DNA from: an uncultured Veillonellaceae bacterium
Lineage (GTDB): Bacteria; Bacillota; Negativicutes; Veillonellales; Dialisteraceae
Direction of reading: 5' to 3'
Length of the DNA stretch: 64,000 bases
NCBI GenBank assembly: GCA_958348245.1
Contig: CATVYJ010000005.1
Location: 1 to 64,000 of the forward strand
Part shown: positions 32,413 to 41,329 of the stretch, in pieces
How the letters are laid out: every line of letters begins with the position of its first letter
How positions within the stretch are numbered: position 1 is the first letter of the stretch
Notes under the pieces: model-generated
Seen by the model: only the letters and a program-made list of their open reading frames with translations
Database searches by the model: none
Told to the model about the DNA's origin: nothing
Program-made: the position numbers and the translations under genes

Positions 32413-32787
32413 ATGGAGTTTCGTTTCGATCATAACAATTACAATGTGCTGGATCTGGCAAAGAGCATCGCTTTTTACGAAGAGGCGCTGGGTCTCCGCG
32501 AGACGGGGCGCATCGAGGGGCCGGACGGGGCGTTTCTCATCGTGTACATGGGGGACGGCGCGTCGAAGCAGCGGCTGGAGCTGACCTGGCTGCGGGACCG
32601 GAAGGAGCCGTACAATCTGGGGGACAATGAGTTCCATCTGGCGTTTTCCACGCCGGACATGGCGGCGGCGCACGCGCTGCACGAGAAGATGGGCTGCATC
32701 TGCTATGAAAATCCGGAGATGGGCATTTATTTCATCAGCGACCCCGACGGGTACTGGGTGGAAATCATCCCGGAAAAGGGCGAATGA
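32413..32787 (+). CDS. Glyoxalase/VOC-family protein, lactoylglutathione lyase type
   Basis: 124 residues. RFDHNNYNVLDLAKSIAFYEEALGL at the start and YFISDPDGYWVEIIP at the end are typical of glyoxalase I. Histidine and glutamate metal ligands sit in the expected places (H7; E56 in RLELTW; H78; E near the end). AAGGAGG precedes it, 10 bases after tyrS. It probably detoxifies methylglyoxal or a related aldehyde; its thiol cofactor is unknown. Confidence 0.88.
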   Translation: MEFRFDHNNYNVLDLAKSIAFYEEALGLRETGRIEGPDGAFLIVYMGDGASKQRLELTWLRDRKEPYNLGDNEFHLAFSTPDMAAAHALHEKMGCICYENPEMGIYFISDPDGYWVEIIPEKGE

Positions 32788-33476
32788 ATCCGCAGTGGGA
32801 GCGGACGGCCCGCGTCGTGGGGGAAGCGGGGGTCGCGCGGCTCGCGCAGGCGTCCGCGGCGGTCTTCGGCATCGGCGGGGTCGGCTCGTACGCGGCGGAG
32901 GCGCTGGTCCGCGCGGGGGTGGGGCGGCTCTGCTTCATCGACGCGGACACGGTGGAGCTGTCCAACCTGAACCGCCAGCTCGTGGCGGAGCGGGGGACGC
33001 TCGGCCGGGCGAAGGCGGAGGTCATGGCGGAGCGCGCCGCCCGGGTGAATCCGGCCTGCGAGGCGCTGGCTTTCGTGCGCCGCTACGCGCCGGGGGATGA
33101 GGCGTTTCTCGCTTCGCTCGGCGTGGATTTCGTCATCGACGCCATCGACGACGTGCCGGCGAAGGTGTCGCTCGCGGCGGCGTGCGCGCGCCTTGCCGTG
33201 CCGGAGGCGGCGTCCATGGGGACGGGAAACCGGCTGCATCCGGAGATGCTGGCGGTGGCGGATATTTATGAGACGTCGGCGGACCCGCTCGCGCGGCGCA
33301 TGCGGTGGGAGCTCCGCGCGGCGGGAGTGGCGCGCCTGACGGCGGTGTATTCGAAGGAGACGCCCGTGAAGACCGGCGCGGGCGCGGTGGGTTCGGTGTC
33401 GTTCGTGCCGCCCGCGGCGGGGATGATTCTCGCGGGCATTGCCGTGCGGACGCTTCTCGGGGAGGAAACGCGATGA
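32784..33476 (+). CDS. tcdA: tRNA threonylcarbamoyladenosine dehydratase (TcdA, ThiF/HesA family)
   Basis: 230 residues. The nucleotide loop GIGGVGSYAAEALVRAGVG is followed by CFIDADTVELSNLNRQL, then FVIDAIDDVPAKVSL. The C-terminal PVKTGAGAVGSVSFVPPAAG matches TcdA/YgdL more than ThiF or MoeB. It would cyclise t6A in tRNA. It overlaps its neighbours by 4 bases on both sides. Confidence 0.85.
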   Translation: MNPQWERTARVVGEAGVARLAQASAAVFGIGGVGSYAAEALVRAGVGRLCFIDADTVELSNLNRQLVAERGTLGRAKAEVMAERAARVNPACEALAFVRRYAPGDEAFLASLGVDFVIDAIDDVPAKVSLAAACARLAVPEAASMGTGNRLHPEMLAVADIYETSADPLARRMRWELRAAGVARLTAVYSKETPVKTGAGAVGSVSFVPPAAGMILAGIAVRTLLGEETR

Positions 33477-34087
33477 GGTATGCGCTGCGCCATATGGAAT
33501 GGATCACGCTCACGGTGGACGGCCGGCCGCACTACGGCTACGACCAGGAGTGGTACCCCGACCGGTGGCAGAAGCTCGCCGGGTGCGGGCCCACCACGGG
33601 CGCGGCGATTGCGGCGTATCTCGAGGCGGGGCAGCTCGGCCTCCGGGTGGCCACGCGGGAGGAGGCGGAGGCGAAGATGCTCGCCTTCTGGCCGTACGCC
33701 ACGCCGCGCATGCACGGGCTGTACAAGACGCGCTGGCTCATGGAGGGGCTTTCGGCGTATCTGGCGGACCACCGCCTCGCGGGGCGCGCGGAGATGATGC
33801 ACATCCCGCTCCTGCGCCCGCTCCGTCCGTCCATGGACGCGCTGGGGCGGTTCATCGCGGAGGGGCTCGCGGCGGACGCGCCGCTGGGCTTTCTCTGCCT
33901 GCACAACGGCGGCAACGACGCGCTCTACAGCTGGCACTGGATGCCTTTCACCGCGCTGGCGCGGGAGGGAGACCGCTGGACGGGGACGGTGCTCGACGAA
34001 GGGCGGCAGATCGACTTCGACCTCGGGGCGTGGCTCGCGGCGAGCCGCTTCGGAGGGGGCTTCGTGCGCATCGCCGCAGGGACGTAA
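33473..34087 (+). CDS. C39-like cysteine peptidase-fold protein, cytoplasmic, unknown function
   Basis: 204 residues without a signal peptide. WYPDRWQKLAGCGPTTGAAIAAYL resembles the C39-type active-site helix (a cysteine after Q, then GPT). A later LCLHNGGNDALYSWHWM supplies histidines that could complete the site. I did not recognise a named family. It is translationally coupled to tcdA and ends at a terminator. Confidence 0.65.
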   Translation: MRYALRHMEWITLTVDGRPHYGYDQEWYPDRWQKLAGCGPTTGAAIAAYLEAGQLGLRVATREEAEAKMLAFWPYATPRMHGLYKTRWLMEGLSAYLADHRLAGRAEMMHIPLLRPLRPSMDALGRFIAEGLAADAPLGFLCLHNGGNDALYSWHWMPFTALAREGDRWTGTVLDEGRQIDFDLGAWLAASRFGGGFVRIAAGT

Positions 34088-34103
34088 ACGGAAAAATAAA
34101 AAA

Positions 34104-34130
34104 GGAGCGCCGGGAGACCGGCGCTCTTTT
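34104..34130 (+). terminator. Intrinsic terminator
   Basis: Perfect GAGCGCCGG / CCGGCGCTC stem, loop GAGA, then TTTT. Confidence 0.9.
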
Positions 34131-34131
34131 G

Positions 34132-34140
34132 TGATACAAT
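34132..34140 (+). promoter_or_regulatory. Extended -10 promoter
   Basis: TGATACAAT, 39 bases before the secreted-protein gene. Confidence 0.6.
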
Positions 34141-34179
34141 GAAGAAAAATCCGGGCATGGCCCGCAAAGGAGGGATTGT

Positions 34180-34656
34180 ATGAAACAACTGACGGCGCTC
34201 GCGCTGGCGGCGTGCCTCGTGCCGGCCGCGGCGGGGGCGGTGAGCTCGCAGGAGCTGGCGGATACGGCGAAGTACCGCCCGATTTACATGAGCGAGGCGG
34301 GCGTGGTGTACGCGGATCTGGCGAGCATCAAGACGGGCGACCCCGTGGAAGGGCAGCTCCCGCTCATCCAGGCGGACATTTACATGGAGCAGTATCAGGC
34401 AGACCCCACGTACGAGAGCATCACCGGCGAAGGGCTGGTGACGAATATTTTCGCGTACCACACGAAGCTCCTCGCGGTGCACCGCATGAACGACCGGGAC
34501 GGCCTCCTCACGTACTACATTGACAACCGGCTCTTCGGCATCTTCACGCCCGGAGGCCGGGCGGCGGACGTACCGCCCCAGGCGGGCGAGGCCCAGTCCT
34601 TCGCGCTCACGAATGAAGCGCAGGACATCTATCTCAATCTCTACCGCTGCCTCTGA
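34180..34656 (+). CDS. Secreted protein of unknown function
   Basis: 158 residues. A signal peptide (LTALALAACLVPAAAGAVSS) and a mature domain with alternating hydrophobic strands (YMSEAGVVYADLASIKTG, LIQADIYMEQYQ, LLTYYIDNRLFGIFTPG). It may be a lipid- or metal-binding periplasmic protein, but no family is recognised. AAAGGAGGG precedes the start. Confidence 0.72.
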   Translation: MKQLTALALAACLVPAAAGAVSSQELADTAKYRPIYMSEAGVVYADLASIKTGDPVEGQLPLIQADIYMEQYQADPTYESITGEGLVTNIFAYHTKLLAVHRMNDRDGLLTYYIDNRLFGIFTPGGRAADVPPQAGEAQSFALTNEAQDIYLNLYRCL

Positions 34657-34782
34657 GCGCGGCGCAGATCCCCGGCGCGTCCGGGGATTTCGCGCGTCTG
34701 GACATGACAGGGGAAATATGATACAGTAGGCTCAAAGCACTACGTGCGGCAACTGAATGAAAAGGCATCGATGGAGAAGCAT

Positions 34783-35853
34783 ATGAGACTCAGCATAGCA
34801 GGCGGCTGCGGCGATTTCGGGCGCAGCTGTTTTTTTGTATCTGGAAATCAGCACGCATACATTGTGGACTGCGGCGCGTCCACGGACGGCATGAACCGCG
34901 TGCCGGATCTCACCGCGGAGGAGCTCCGCAGCGCGGAATACCTTTTTCTCACCCATTCTCACCGGGACCACACGGGCGCGGTGGAGTGGGCGGAGGAGTC
35001 GGGCTTTCACGGGCAGATGATGATGTCCGCCCAGACGTACCGGCAGCTCTCGTACAAGCCGAAGACGGCGGTCATCCTGGATTCGACGGCGCCCGAGGTG
35101 GAGCTGCTGCCGGATTTCTCTCTCCGGTGGGGCCGGACGGGCCACTGCTGCGGCGCGGTGTGGTACGCCATCACCTGCGAGGGGCGGACGGCATTCTTCT
35201 CCGGGGACTACCGCGAGGGCGACCCCTTCTACCGGAATGACCCCGTGCGGGATCTGGCGGCGGATATCGCCGTCATCGACGCGGCGTATCCCACGGACGA
35301 CACGGGCGGGGCCATGCGGGAGGAATTCCTCGCGCGGGCGCTCGCCATGGCGGAGGCGGGGCCGCTCATCCTGCCCGTGCCCCATTTCGGGCGGGGGCTG
35401 TCCATGGCGGCGGCGCTCTATGAAAAGACGGGCGGGGCGCTTCCCATGGCGATGGACGCGCGGCTTCTCCGGGAGTGGCGCACCTTTGCCCGGCGGAAGT
35501 ATTTCGTCAATCCTTCCGTGTGGGATGTGCCCGTGGAGGCGTTTCAGCCCTGGGACGGGGTGCACATCGACGGGCGGGGCGTCTATTTCCTCACGGACGC
35601 GCAGCTTTCCCGCGCGGAGAGCCGGCAGCTCGCGGACCGCGCGCCCGAGGCGCAGATCCTTCTCTCGGGGAGCCTGCACGGCTACGGCCGCGCGAAGGAG
35701 TACGTTGCGGCGGGCCGGGCGGAGCAGGCGCTCTGGCCGAACCACATGACGTACGGGGAGATGCGGGCCCTCGCCGGGGCCAACCGCTTCGCGCAGGTGG
35801 TGCCGTATCACGACCCGCGCCGCGCGCCGGACGCCTACATTTACGAATTCTAA
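34783..35853 (+). CDS. Metallo-beta-lactamase fold hydrolase
   Basis: About 356 residues. LTHSHRDHTGA is the HxHxDH metal motif; TGHCCGAV and FFSGDYREGD supply the following histidine and aspartate. A C-terminal segment, HGYGRAKEYV then PNHMTYGEM, resembles RNase J/KH-type MBL nucleases in layout, though no beta-CASP domain is clear. ATG 34783 follows GGAG; ATG 34771 is a possible alternative. TGATACAGT at 34723 is a likely promoter. Confidence 0.82.
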   Translation: MRLSIAGGCGDFGRSCFFVSGNQHAYIVDCGASTDGMNRVPDLTAEELRSAEYLFLTHSHRDHTGAVEWAEESGFHGQMMMSAQTYRQLSYKPKTAVILDSTAPEVELLPDFSLRWGRTGHCCGAVWYAITCEGRTAFFSGDYREGDPFYRNDPVRDLAADIAVIDAAYPTDDTGGAMREEFLARALAMAEAGPLILPVPHFGRGLSMAAALYEKTGGALPMAMDARLLREWRTFARRKYFVNPSVWDVPVEAFQPWDGVHIDGRGVYFLTDAQLSRAESRQLADRAPEAQILLSGSLHGYGRAKEYVAAGRAEQALWPNHMTYGEMRALAGANRFAQVVPYHDPRRAPDAYIYEF

Positions 35854-35952
35854 GAGCTTAGAGAAAAAGTGCTTCGCCGGTAATAGATTTTTTCTGTACA
35901 GGTCTGGCCGGCGGCGGCGATTCTCCCGAAGCGGGGAGCGCCGCCGCTGTGT

Positions 35953-35958
35953 TATAAT
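35953..35958 (+). promoter_or_regulatory. Promoter -10 of the universal stress protein gene
   Basis: TATAAT after TGTGT, 43 bases before the start. A GGCGGCG / CGCCGCC inverted repeat lies just upstream. Confidence 0.55.
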
Positions 35959-36000
35959 ACAGTAAGAAAGCAGTGACCAATCCGGAAAGGGGTGTCTCGA

Positions 36001-36447
36001 ATGATCAGTTACAAAAAAATTCTCGTTCCTTACGACGGCTCGGAACACGCGAAGAAAGCGCTGCAGCAGGCGGTGGATCTCGCGCAGGCCGGAAGCGGCG
36101 AGCTGGTCATCGCCAGCGTGTGCAATATCGTGTCGGTGATGAGCAATTTCGACCAGGTGTCCATCGCGGAGGGGTGCCTCACGACGCAGCTGTCGCAGGA
36201 CCTGGAGAAACAGTGCCGGGAAGATCTGGCGGAAGCAGAAAAAGTGGTGCCGGAGGGCGTGAAGTACGAGACCCGCTTTGAAGTGGGCTCCCCCGGACCG
36301 GTGCTGCTGCAGCTGGCGGACGAGCTGGGCTGCGATCTCGTGGTGATGGGCAGCCGCGGCCTCGGACCGCTCAAAGGCATCTTCATGGGGTCCGTTTCGA
36401 GCTATCTCGTAAGCCGCGCGAAATGTCCGGTATTGATCGTGAAATAA
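36001..36447 (+). CDS. Universal stress protein (UspA family)
   Basis: 148 residues. KKILVPYDGSEHAKKALQQAV opens it and the ATP-binding glycine motif VVMGSRGLGPLKGIFMGSVS is intact, so it should bind ATP. AAAGGGG precedes ATG 36001. Monocistronic, between its own promoter and a terminator. Confidence 0.92.
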   Translation: MISYKKILVPYDGSEHAKKALQQAVDLAQAGSGELVIASVCNIVSVMSNFDQVSIAEGCLTTQLSQDLEKQCREDLAEAEKVVPEGVKYETRFEVGSPGPVLLQLADELGCDLVVMGSRGLGPLKGIFMGSVSSYLVSRAKCPVLIVK

Positions 36448-36448
36448 G

Positions 36449-36479
36449 GAAAGGGGCCGCTTTGCGGCCTTTCTTTTTT
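36449..36479 (+). terminator. Intrinsic terminator after UspA gene
   Basis: AAAGG..CCGC / GCGG..CCTTT stem with T6. Confidence 0.82.
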
Positions 36480-36514
36480 GGCGGAACCGTTCCGGCGGAG
36501 AAAGGGGGCAGACT

Positions 36515-37858
36515 GTGAATTCGCACTGGCAGTGGCTGAAAGGCGAGCTGGACGCGTGGACGGCGGAGGGCATCCTCTCGGAGGAAGCGGCGGAGGCGAT
36601 CCGCGCGCGGTGCGGCCGCATGAGGGCATTTTCCTGGACGGGGCCGCTCGCGCTGTGCGCCGCGGCGTGTCTGGCCGCGGGGGCGGTCTTCACCGCCGCG
36701 GGCCTGTGGGGCGCGCTCTCGCAGGATCAGCGCTTCGTCCTCGCCATGGGGCCGCTCGTCGCGTCGCTTCTCGCGGCGGCGCTGTTCCTCCTCGGGGAGG
36801 GCGCGTTCGCCCGGCCGGCCCGGCGCGGGGAGGACGGCGCGGTGTCCCCGGCGCGGCAGGGATTTCCCCTGTGGCTCCGGGAGAGCGCGGGGGTCTTTCA
36901 CGGCGCGGCGGCGACGGCCGCGGTATGGATGGTGCACGATTCCTACATGGTGGACAGCGACAGCTCGGCGCTCTTCGCGGTGCTGGCGCTCTGCCTGGTG
37001 GTGATGCTGTACCTGCTCCGCTCGGCGGGGCTGGGGATGATCGCCGCGGCGGATGCGGCGTACGCGGCGTGGATCTGCCCGGCGGGCGGCTGGGTGGACG
37101 GCGCGGCGTGGGTGCTTCTCGCGGCGGCGTTCCCGTTCCTTTTCTTCCTCATCCGGGAGCGGCGGGAGCGGGGCGGCATCGCCTTTGCCTGGGGATGGAT
37201 CGCGGCGGTGCTGGCGCTCACCTTCTTCACCGCGTCGTCGGCCCTGTGGCAGGCGGTCTTCTTCGCTATCGCGGCGTCGCTCACATGGCTCGCGGGATCG
37301 GCGCTCCGGGACTTCGGCTGGGTGGGCGCGGCGTTCCGCTTCTTCGGGGGCGCGGCGGTCTTTGCGGCGCTTCTGGCGGCGTCGTTCGGCTCGTCCTGGC
37401 GCGGCGCGGACGGCGGGGCGCTCCTGTGGGTGCTGCTTCTCCTCTTCCTCGCGGCGGACGGGGCGCTTCTCCTGAAAGCGGCGGCCCGCCGGGAGTGGCT
37501 CAGCACGGCGGCGGGGCTCACGCCCTTCGTGATGGCCGCGGGGGCGCTCCTTGCGCTGTGGGACGCGAGCGGCGTCTCCTCGGCGGTGCTCGTGTCGTGC
37601 TTCACGGCTTTCCTCGCGGCGGCGGTTATCGCCCGGGGATACCAGACGGACCGGGAGTGGCAGATGGGCGCGGGCCTGCTGATCCTCCTCGCCGGCGGGG
37701 GCGTGCGCCTCGTGGATTCGGCGCTCACCTTCGGGCAGCGGGGCGCGTTCTTCCTGACGGCGGGCGTGGTGGCGGCAGTGCTCTGCGCGCTCCTGCGTAC
37801 GCCCGGGAAGCGGGGGAAGCGCCGGGACGCAGAGGAAGGAGGCGGCGGCGATGCGTAG
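36515..37858 (+). CDS. DUF2157 multi-spanning membrane protein
   Basis: 447 residues. The first about 40 (WLKGELDAWTAEGILSEEAAEAIRA) form the soluble DUF2157 head. At least 12 hydrophobic segments follow. GTG is the start, with AAAGGGGG 6 bases upstream. It overlaps the next gene by 8 bases. DUF2157 and GDYXXLXY genes often pair; their function is unknown. Confidence 0.82.
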   Translation: MNSHWQWLKGELDAWTAEGILSEEAAEAIRARCGRMRAFSWTGPLALCAAACLAAGAVFTAAGLWGALSQDQRFVLAMGPLVASLLAAALFLLGEGAFARPARRGEDGAVSPARQGFPLWLRESAGVFHGAAATAAVWMVHDSYMVDSDSSALFAVLALCLVVMLYLLRSAGLGMIAAADAAYAAWICPAGGWVDGAAWVLLAAAFPFLFFLIRERRERGGIAFAWGWIAAVLALTFFTASSALWQAVFFAIAASLTWLAGSALRDFGWVGAAFRFFGGAAVFAALLAASFGSSWRGADGGALLWVLLLLFLAADGALLLKAAARREWLSTAAGLTPFVMAAGALLALWDASGVSSAVLVSCFTAFLAAAVIARGYQTDREWQMGAGLLILLAGGGVRLVDSALTFGQRGAFFLTAGVVAAVLCALLRTPGKRGKRRDAEEGGGGDA

Positions 37859-38510
37859 GAAATGGGTATGGATCTTTTTCCTTCTCGCCGCGGCGGCGGA
37901 AATCTGCCTCCTCGTGTGGGTGCGCGGGGAGTACCGCACGGTCCTCGCGGAAGGGAAGACTTACGTCACGCCTGTGACGGTCAATTTTAACGAAAATTTC
38001 TACGAAAAGAATTACATCCCGCTTCATGTGCCCGTCGATAAGGCCCAGTGGAACAGCCAGGCCGCGCCGGCGGAAGGGGAAGAGGTGTACCTCGCCGTCG
38101 CGGGCGGAAAGAATCAGGAGATGCAGGTGCTCCGGGCGCAGCTCGAGCCGCCGCAGGGCGACTGGATCCTCGTGCGGGCCAAGCGCCTCGACGGCGACGT
38201 GCTCCATTTCGATTTCCCCGCGGACCGGCTGTATATGAACGCTGCGGACATCCGCAAGATCTCCATCACGGAGCTCGCCGAGCGCGTGCAGGTGAAAAAT
38301 CCCGACACGGGCCGGGTGGAGACGCGCATGAAGAACGCGCTCACGGCGAAGCTCCGCGTGAAGGACGGGCGCGTGGTCATTGAAGACCTGCTGGTGAACG
38401 GCAGTCCCGCCACCGCGGCGTACGCCACTGTGGGGCAGAATGCGGACGTGAAGTACGCCGCCAGCGGGAAGGAAAAAGACGAAGTGCTGCCCATGGGAAG
38501 AGAGACCTGA
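37851..38510 (+). CDS. GDYXXLXY-type membrane-anchored protein
   Basis: 219 residues. One N-terminal helix (VWIFFLLAAAAEICLLVWV) anchors it; the family motif appears degraded as RGEYRTVLAEGK. VPVDKAQWN and EVYLAVA match the family's repeat strands, and LTAKLRVKDGRVVIEDLLVNG its C-terminal strand region. It is coupled to the DUF2157 gene. Confidence 0.75.
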   Translation: MRRKWVWIFFLLAAAAEICLLVWVRGEYRTVLAEGKTYVTPVTVNFNENFYEKNYIPLHVPVDKAQWNSQAAPAEGEEVYLAVAGGKNQEMQVLRAQLEPPQGDWILVRAKRLDGDVLHFDFPADRLYMNAADIRKISITELAERVQVKNPDTGRVETRMKNALTAKLRVKDGRVVIEDLLVNGSPATAAYATVGQNADVKYAASGKEKDEVLPMGRET

Positions 38511-38539
38511 CGGGCCTTTGCGAAAGGCAGGGACGATCC

Positions 38540-39007
38540 ATGTACATCATCTGTATGAGACACGGCGCGGCGGAGCCGGAGAGCGAGACGGTCGCCAACC
38601 GGGACCGCCGGCTCACCGACAAGGGCGTGCGCGGCGCGGGGCGCACGGCGGACATCCTGCGCCATTTCCTCAAGGGAAACCGCCTCACCATTTACACCAG
38701 CCCGTACCGCCGGACAAAGCAGACCGCGGAGATCGCGGCGGACATCTGCGGCGGCTCCGTGCAGGCGGCGGAAGAGCTGCTCCAGAGCGCGTGGGGCCCC
38801 ATCGCGGCGCACTGCCTGGCCGGCGGCGGGCCCATCCTCCTCGTGGGGCATCAGCCCTTTCTCCAGAGCTATCTCATGACCGTTGCCGGCGCGGCCCTCA
38901 AATTTGCCCCCGCCGCGGCGGCCGTGGTGGACTACGATCCGGAATGGCGGCAGGGAAAACTGATCGGCTATATCTCGCCGGACCTGAAAAAACTCCGGAA
39001 ACGCTGA
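38540..39007 (+). CDS. sixA: Phosphohistidine phosphatase SixA-type (histidine phosphatase superfamily)
   Basis: 155 residues. The catalytic RHG motif is at IICMRHGAAEPE; LTDKGVRGAGRTADIL, YTSPYRRTKQTAEIA and the second histidine LLVGHQPFLQ complete it. In E. coli SixA dephosphorylates the phosphorelay protein of the nitrogen PTS; its partner here is unknown. Confidence 0.88.
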   Translation: MYIICMRHGAAEPESETVANRDRRLTDKGVRGAGRTADILRHFLKGNRLTIYTSPYRRTKQTAEIAADICGGSVQAAEELLQSAWGPIAAHCLAGGGPILLVGHQPFLQSYLMTVAGAALKFAPAAAAVVDYDPEWRQGKLIGYISPDLKKLRKR

Positions 39008-39040
39008 CAGGGGCGGCCCGCGGGCTGCCTCTTTTTTTCA
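39008..39040 (+). terminator. Intrinsic terminator after sixA
   Basis: GC-rich stem GGCGGCCCGCGGGCTGCC with seven T. Confidence 0.75.
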
Positions 39041-39053
39041 GAAAGGAATCTCC

Positions 39054-39863
39054 ATGAAACAACTTCTCACCATCGCCGGCTCCGATCCCACCGGCGGCGC
39101 GGGCATCCAGGCGGACCTGAAAACCTTCGCCGCCCTCGGGACGTACGGCATGAGCTGTATCTGCGCCGTCGTGGCGGAAAATACCACCCGCGTCACCGCC
39201 GTGCAGAATATCACCCCCGACATGGTCACGGCCCAGCTTACGGACGTATACGACGACATCCCGCCGGACGCGGTGAAGACGGGGATGCTCTCCACGCCGG
39301 CCATCGTCCGCGCCGTGGCGGATTTCCTCCGCGCCCGCCGGGGGCCGCCCGTCGTGGTGGACCCGGTTATGGTGGCCACCTCGGGGGGCCTGCTTCTCGA
39401 GCCGGAAGCGGTGGACATTTACAAAGAAGCGCTCTTTCCCGAAGCGGCGCTCATCACGCCGAACATCCCCGAAGCGGAGGTGCTCACGGGCATGACCATC
39501 CGCAATGCGGACGACATGGCCCGCGCGGCGGAGGCGCTCCTCTCGTACGGCTGCGGGGCGGCGCTCGTCAAGGGCGGGCACCGCGTGGAGGACGCGCTGG
39601 ACGTGCTCGCCGACGGCAGAGGCGTCCACACCTTCCGGGGGCGGCGCGTGGACACGAAGAACACCCACGGCACGGGCTGCACCCTTTCGAGCGCCCTTGC
39701 GGTCTTCCTCGCCCGGGGGCTTGCCCTCGAAGACGCGGTGGCCGCGGCGAAATCCTATCTCACGGGCGCGCTGGAGAGCGCGGCGAAAGGCTCCGTGGGG
39801 AAGGGCAGCGGCCCCGTGGACCACTTCTGGTTCTACGGCAAACGGTGGGGCGTGATGGAATGA
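39054..39863 (+). CDS. thiD: Hydroxymethylpyrimidine (phosphate) kinase ThiD
   Basis: 269 residues. LTIAGSDPTGGAGIQADLKTF and VDTKNTHGTGCTLSSALA are the substrate and phosphate motifs. It phosphorylates HMP-P in thiamine synthesis. No other thi gene lies in the window, so it may salvage pyrimidines. Its stop overlaps the next start. Confidence 0.93.
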   Translation: MKQLLTIAGSDPTGGAGIQADLKTFAALGTYGMSCICAVVAENTTRVTAVQNITPDMVTAQLTDVYDDIPPDAVKTGMLSTPAIVRAVADFLRARRGPPVVVDPVMVATSGGLLLEPEAVDIYKEALFPEAALITPNIPEAEVLTGMTIRNADDMARAAEALLSYGCGAALVKGGHRVEDALDVLADGRGVHTFRGRRVDTKNTHGTGCTLSSALAVFLARGLALEDAVAAAKSYLTGALESAAKGSVGKGSGPVDHFWFYGKRWGVME

Positions 39864-40447
39864 ACCATTTCTTCGCCTACATGGCGCGCCTCAAGTACAT
39901 CCGCCGGTGGGGCCTCATGCGGAACACCGTCCCCGAAAACGACGCGGAGCACACCCTGCAGACCGCGATGATCGCCCACGGCCTCGCGCTCATCCGGCGG
40001 GAAATCTTCCGCGAGCCCTGCGATCCTGACCGGTGCGCCGTGCTCGCCCTTTACCACGACGCGAGCGAAGTCTTCACAGGCGATCTGCCCACGCCCGTGA
40101 AATATTTCAGCGGCGCGCTCCGCGGCCAGTACGGGGAAATCGAGCGCATGGCGCGGCAGCGGCTCCTCGCGACGCTCCCCGAGGCGCTGCGCCCGGCGTA
40201 CCGCCCCTTCGTGGAGGACATGGAGAGCGATCCCCTCTGGCCGCTCGTCAAGGCGGCGGACACCCTCTCGGCGTATCTCAAGTGCCGGGAAGAACAGCAG
40301 GCGGGCAATCCCGAATTTGACGAAGCGGCGCGCAGCACCGAAGACAAACTGCGCGGCCTCGGCCTGAAAGAAGTGGACTGGTTCCTCGCGCACTTCGCGG
40401 GGAGCTTCGCCCTCACCCTCGACGAAATGAACCGCCAGTCCGAATAA
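39860..40447 (+). CDS. yfbR: 5'-deoxynucleotidase, YfbR-type HD hydrolase
   Basis: 195 residues. The HD metal motif is split as ENDAEHTLQTAMIAH and LYHDASEVFTGDLPTPVKYF. A late aspartate in KAADTLSAYLKC completes it. E. coli YfbR removes phosphate from deoxynucleoside monophosphates. ATG 39860 is coupled to thiD. Confidence 0.88.
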   Translation: MNHFFAYMARLKYIRRWGLMRNTVPENDAEHTLQTAMIAHGLALIRREIFREPCDPDRCAVLALYHDASEVFTGDLPTPVKYFSGALRGQYGEIERMARQRLLATLPEALRPAYRPFVEDMESDPLWPLVKAADTLSAYLKCREEQQAGNPEFDEAARSTEDKLRGLGLKEVDWFLAHFAGSFALTLDEMNRQSE

Positions 40448-40448
40448 A

Positions 40449-40477
40449 GCGCCGGCCCCTCCGCGGGCCGGTTTTTG
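40449..40477 (+). terminator. Intrinsic terminator after yfbR
   Basis: CCGGCCC / GGGCCGG stem with T5. Confidence 0.85.
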
Positions 40478-40572
40478 CGTGCGGGGCCATAAAAAATCCG
40501 CGTCTCCGCCGGCGGGGGCGTCCGGGCGGGCCTCCTCCCGCTCTTCCGGTGGCCGCCCGGAAAAATTTTCTA

Positions 40573-40578
40573 TATAAT
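40573..40578 (+). promoter_or_regulatory. Promoter -10 of the DUF3298 gene
   Basis: TATAAT, 43 bases before the start codon. No clear -35. Confidence 0.45.
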
Positions 40579-40621
40579 AAAAAGAAAAGCCCCGCGAATG
40601 GGGAGAAAAGAGGTGCGGACC

Positions 40622-41272
40622 ATGAAAAAAATCTGGCTGGCGGCGGCGCTCGCCGCGGCGGTGCTCTGCGGGGGCGCGGCGGAAGCGGCGCAGCCCGGTC
40701 TGATGGACGGCGCGGCGCAGATCGAGACGGCGGCGCCGCAGATTCTCACGGATTTCGACGCGAAGATTCCCGTGTGGCGGGGCGGCACGGCGCTCCAGCG
40801 GGCGCGGGTGAACGCCGCCGTCGAAGCGGAGACGGCGCGCTTCACCGCGCGTCTCACAAACCTGCGCAAAAACGGCGAGGTGTCCGGCTGGCTGAGCTGG
40901 CAGGCGGGGCGCGCGGACGCGGACCTCGTGAGCCTGGTGCTCTTCGAGTCGGTGTATTTCAAGGGCGCGGCCCATCCGTCCACCACGGTGGTGGGCCTAA
41001 CGTTCGATGCGAAGGGCGAGCCGGTCACGCGGGAGGACGCCATCGCCCGGGCGGTGCCGCAGACGGCGGAGGAGATCAACGCCGCCATTGAGCAGCAGGG
41101 AGAGGCGCGGGATCTCATGCTCTTCCGGCCGGAGTGGCGCGAGGTGCAGGGCTGGCCGCAGGAATTCTACGTCGGCGCGGACGGCCGTCTGTATTTCATC
41201 TTCCAGCAGTATGCCATCGCGCCGTACGCGGCGGGATGGATCGCCATCGATGCGGGGCCGTGGACGGCGTGA
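40622..41272 (+). CDS. Secreted DUF3298/DUF4163-type protein
   Basis: About 216 residues. A signal peptide (IWLAAALAAAVLCGGAAEA) is followed by a DUF4163-like half (DFDAKIPVWRGG) and a DUF3298 half (YFKGAAHPSTTVVGLTFDAKG, then WPQEFYVGADGRLYFIFQQYAIAPYAAGW). The same domains form the sensor part of RsiV and PdaC in Bacillus. GAGGTG precedes ATG 40622. Possible role: periplasmic sensing or lysozyme/PG binding. Confidence 0.8.
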   Translation: MKKIWLAAALAAAVLCGGAAEAAQPGLMDGAAQIETAAPQILTDFDAKIPVWRGGTALQRARVNAAVEAETARFTARLTNLRKNGEVSGWLSWQAGRADADLVSLVLFESVYFKGAAHPSTTVVGLTFDAKGEPVTREDAIARAVPQTAEEINAAIEQQGEARDLMLFRPEWREVQGWPQEFYVGADGRLYFIFQQYAIAPYAAGWIAIDAGPWTA

Positions 41273-41280
41273 CGCGCACA

Positions 41281-41322
41281 TAAAAAAGACCTGTCTCCTT
41301 TTTCGGGAGGCAGGTTTTTATT
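41281..41322. terminator. Bidirectional terminator
   Basis: ACCTGTCTCC / GGGAGGCAGGT stem, flanked by A and T runs, between convergent genes. Confidence 0.82.
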
Positions 41323-41329
41323 TGGTATT

